Program-made: the position numbers and the translations under genes
In this document: piece by piece, positions 5,461 to 6,311 of the stretch
Layout of the letters: every line of letters begins with the position of its first letter
Position numbering within the stretch: the first letter of the stretch is position 1
From: Acidiferrobacterales bacterium
GTDB lineage: Bacteria; Pseudomonadota; Gammaproteobacteria; Acidiferrobacterales; Sulfurifustaceae
Reading direction: 5' to 3'
DNA: 6,311 bases
Assembly (NCBI GenBank): GCA_919902095.1
Contig: CAKKQL010000074.1
Span: forward strand, 1-6,311
The notes under the pieces: model-generated
What the model was told of the DNA's origin: nothing
The model's input: only the letters and a program-made list of their open reading frames with translations
Database searches by the model: none

Positions 5461-6311
5461 TCAGCCCTCGACGCGGATAGCGTCCAGAATCTCCCGCCCG
5501 TCATCGCCGTTCAGCAGCCGATAAACTTTCCAGGCCGCATCCGCCCCGTCGCGGCACGCGCCGTAGCGAAACGGCATGTCGCGCCCGATGAGCGCGAAGC
5601 GCAGGTCGTTGAACCACACGCAGGTTTTATTGCGCCCGGTGTCCACGCGATAGACCGCGGGAAAGAGCGCAAAGCGCCGAAAGCGCGCGAAGCTCTCCGA
5701 ATGCCACACGCGCTCGGCGAGCGCGGCCTCCATCGGCGTATCGCCGTAGCGCGGCACCTGGAACCAGGCGGCCTGGGCCGTCGGAAAATAGGAGGCGTTA
5801 ACGCGCTTGAGCCAGAGGGCGTCGTCCGGCAGGGTCTCGGGCAGCGTAGCGCGCATCAGGCTCACGTAGCTCAGGTGGTAGGTGTTGCCTTCCTCCACCA
5901 CCAGCATCCAGTTGAACGGCGAGAACGGCTGCGGCAGCGCCGACACCTCGGCCGCGTTCAAACCGCGACTCGCGGCATAGGCCGCGCCGACGGTGACGGC
6001 GCGCTGATGCAGGATGCCCTGGAAACCGACATAGGCGGCGAGCACCGCCAGCCCGATGACGGCCGGTTTGCGCGCGACTTTCCAGATGGCCGAGGCCGCG
6101 AGGCCGGCGACCAGAATGGCGGTGAAGTACGGGTCGATGATGAAGGTCGCGGGAATCTGCGCACGCCAGTCGGTGAACGGCGCGAAGATCATGGTGCCGA
6201 AGGCGGTGATGACATCGCCGACGATGTGCGCGCCGACCCCGAGCGCACACACGCCCACGAACGCGCGCCAGGAGTATTTCCGTCTTGAAATCCACATGAA
6301 CGCGAACGCCA
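5461..6311 (-). CDS. Membrane-bound putative metal-dependent hydrolase, YdjM/DUF457 type (5' partial)
   Basis: C-terminal part of an inner-membrane protein of the YdjM-like (DUF457) putative metal-dependent hydrolase family; the substrate is not known. Residues are numbered from the Met at the complement of 6295-6297. Seen: a hydrophobic segment around 11-31 containing the HxxxD pair H24/D28, then FAPFTDWR (38-45) and FIIDPYF (52-58), the family's usual order; further membrane segments at about 57-73 and 78-95; and a soluble C-terminal part with PQPFSPFNWMLVVEEGNTYH (122-141). The frame stays open from that Met to the window edge (AFAF before it). The family's N-terminal part, with its THS-type metal-ligand motif, is missing, so the real start lies beyond 6311 and the listed Met is probably internal. 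Stop TGA is the complement of 5461-5463, 9 bp from the priA stop. Family assignment is from recalled motifs. Confidence 0.85.
   Translation of the reverse strand, partial: AFAFMWISRRKYSWRAFVGVCALGVGAHIVGDVITAFGTMIFAPFTDWRAQIPATFIIDPYFTAILVAGLAASAIWKVARKPAVIGLAVLAAYVGFQGILHQRAVTVGAAYAASRGLNAAEVSALPQPFSPFNWMLVVEEGNTYHLSYVSLMRATLPETLPDDALWLKRVNASYFPTAQAAWFQVPRYGDTPMEAALAERVWHSESFARFRRFALFPAVYRVDTGRNKTCVWFNDLRFALIGRDMPFRYGACRDGADAAWKVYRLLNGDDGREILDAIRVEG

Noticed and set aside
5701..6288. 195-codon + strand open frame over the hydrolase gene
   Set aside because: Antisense to a gene with clear family motifs; the translation is low-complexity Gly/Arg/His-rich, typical of a shadow frame.

Overview
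The window is a GC-rich (about 70% in a coding stretch counted by hand) proteobacterial chromosome segment with five protein genes. The PriA sequence, the E. coli-type DnaA boxes, and the GGDEF-EAL, DoxX and YdjM-type genes suggest a gammaproteobacterium or close relative, possibly a Chromatiales- or Acidiferrobacter-like lineage. That placement is inference; nothing seen fixes the genus. There is no sign of a mobile element, CRISPR array, tRNA or rRNA.

Layout, left to right. Positions 1-1361 (+) hold the 3' part of a gene for a tandem GGDEF-EAL cyclic-di-GMP protein, open at the left edge. After a 162-bp gap, 1524-2231 (+) encodes a short-chain dehydrogenase/reductase (SDR) that resembles dihydropteridine reductase and lacks the classical SDR catalytic serine. 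It meets head-on, with 13 bp between stop codons, a small DoxX-family membrane protein at 2245-2670 (-). A 573-bp non-coding, relatively AT-rich region (2671-3243) separates doxX from the divergently oriented priA (3244-5451, +), the replication-restart helicase PriA. priA converges, with 9 bp to spare, on a YdjM/DUF457-type membrane-associated putative metal-dependent hydrolase (5461-6311, -), whose 5' end is cut by the right edge.

The protein genes are mostly ordinary housekeeping or signalling genes and do not form one operon. The most interesting DNA is the doxX-priA intergenic region. It contains two consensus DnaA boxes (one the perfect TTATCCACA), a third near-match in inverted orientation, an AT-rich stretch (45 G/C in the 120 bases 3001-3120), a 15/16 direct repeat, several inverted repeats, and an 11-bp match to one side of the parS palindrome. 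It could be a chromosomal replication origin or a DnaA-responsive control region for priA; the sequence alone cannot separate these. On the doxX side, a perfect 8-bp inverted repeat brackets the -10 element of the best predicted doxX promoter and looks like an operator.
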